From assembly GCA_023129805.1 (NCBI GenBank), contig JAGMBK010000037.1, positions 1-14,000 of the forward strand: 14,000 nucleotides of DNA, given 5' to 3'. The position numbers were made by a program, and so were the translations under genes. The notes beneath the pieces are model-generated. The model worked only from the letters and a program-made list of their open reading frames with translations, searched no databases and had not been told where the DNA came from. This stretch comes from Candidatus Zixiibacteriota bacterium. GTDB taxonomy: Bacteria > Zixibacteria > MSB-5A5 > SM1-73. Each line of letters begins with the position of its first letter. The stretch's first letter is position 1. Below are positions 13,967-14,000 of this stretch, in pieces.

Positions 13967-14000
13967 AGCCCTTTGGACAGGGCTAAATGCCCTTCAGGGT
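13967..14000. repeat. Alternating GCCCT/AGGGC leader repeats, dispersed repeat copy 3
   Basis: AGCCCT (13967-13972) pairs with AGGGCT (13979-13984); AGGGC (13979-13983) can instead pair with GCCCT (13989-13993); and CCCT (13990-13993) can pair with AGGG (13996-13999). The hairpins exclude one another and the first abuts the carboxypeptidase ribosome-binding site. The last 11 bases are identical to 7284-7294. The window ends here, so the element is incomplete and the promoter is not visible. Confidence 0.4.

Overview
The window looks like part of a chromosome from an uncultured Gram-negative bacterium, probably a candidate phylum of the Zixibacteria / KSB1 / WOR-3 kind. The evidence for this is indirect: two secreted lipoproteins, an outer-membrane TorF/Gcw_chp-type protein, a secreted M1 metallopeptidase ending in dockerin-like repeats of the form GDVNCDGxxDLGDVVYLINYLF (which I associate with such genomes), and many small intergenic palindromes. 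The phylum is an inference. Promoters are of the ordinary housekeeping type (TTGACA, 16-17 bp, TATAAT-like), and six convincing examples lie in front of genes here.

Layout. Bases 1-212 hold a cluster of GC-rich perfect hairpins. Then come an EndoQ-type PHP endonuclease (minus, 213-1484), divergent from a probably 3'-truncated lipoprotein gene (plus, 1729-2241); folC (minus, 2487-3761); a short tandem-repeat patch (3819-3895); and a TorF/Gcw_chp outer-membrane protein (minus, 3884-4621), divergent from a secreted M1 peptidase with Ig-like and dockerin-like C-terminal domains (plus, 4885-7113). The peptidase transcript appears to start with a hairpin and T-run and ends at a clear terminator. 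A 425-bp gene-free stretch of inverted repeats separates it from a cyclophilin-type peptidyl-prolyl isomerase lipoprotein (minus, 7539-8165) with its own promoter and terminator. A 44-codon membrane-protein ORF (plus, 8391-8525) runs tail-to-tail into a two-gene unit transcribed leftward: glutamate dehydrogenase (8935-10185), then an unrecognised 126-residue protein (8522-8902). After a 495-bp gene-free stretch comes a leftward cluster: a D-Ala-D-Ala carboxypeptidase-like protein (13024-13950), a coiled-coil protein (12557-12997), a SAMHD1/YwfO-like HD phosphohydrolase (11232-12506) and a YwgA/Panacea-like protein (10717-11235).

How the genes fit together. Most are housekeeping: folate polyglutamylation, nitrogen/glutamate metabolism, envelope folding and peptidoglycan trimming, and repair of deaminated DNA. 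The part most like a self-contained system is the HD phosphohydrolase plus Panacea-like pair. The two genes overlap by ATGA, so they are probably translationally coupled, and they are visibly more AT-rich than the GDH and carboxypeptidase genes on either side. The HD family hydrolyses dNTPs and the partner's domain is known as an antitoxin/regulator domain, so a regulated dNTPase module (nucleotide control, or dNTP-depleting defence/toxin-antitoxin) is a reasonable hypothesis. A homologous pair in Bacillus (ywfO/ywgA) argues for a conserved housekeeping role instead.

No tRNA, rRNA, CRISPR array, transposase or prophage gene was seen.
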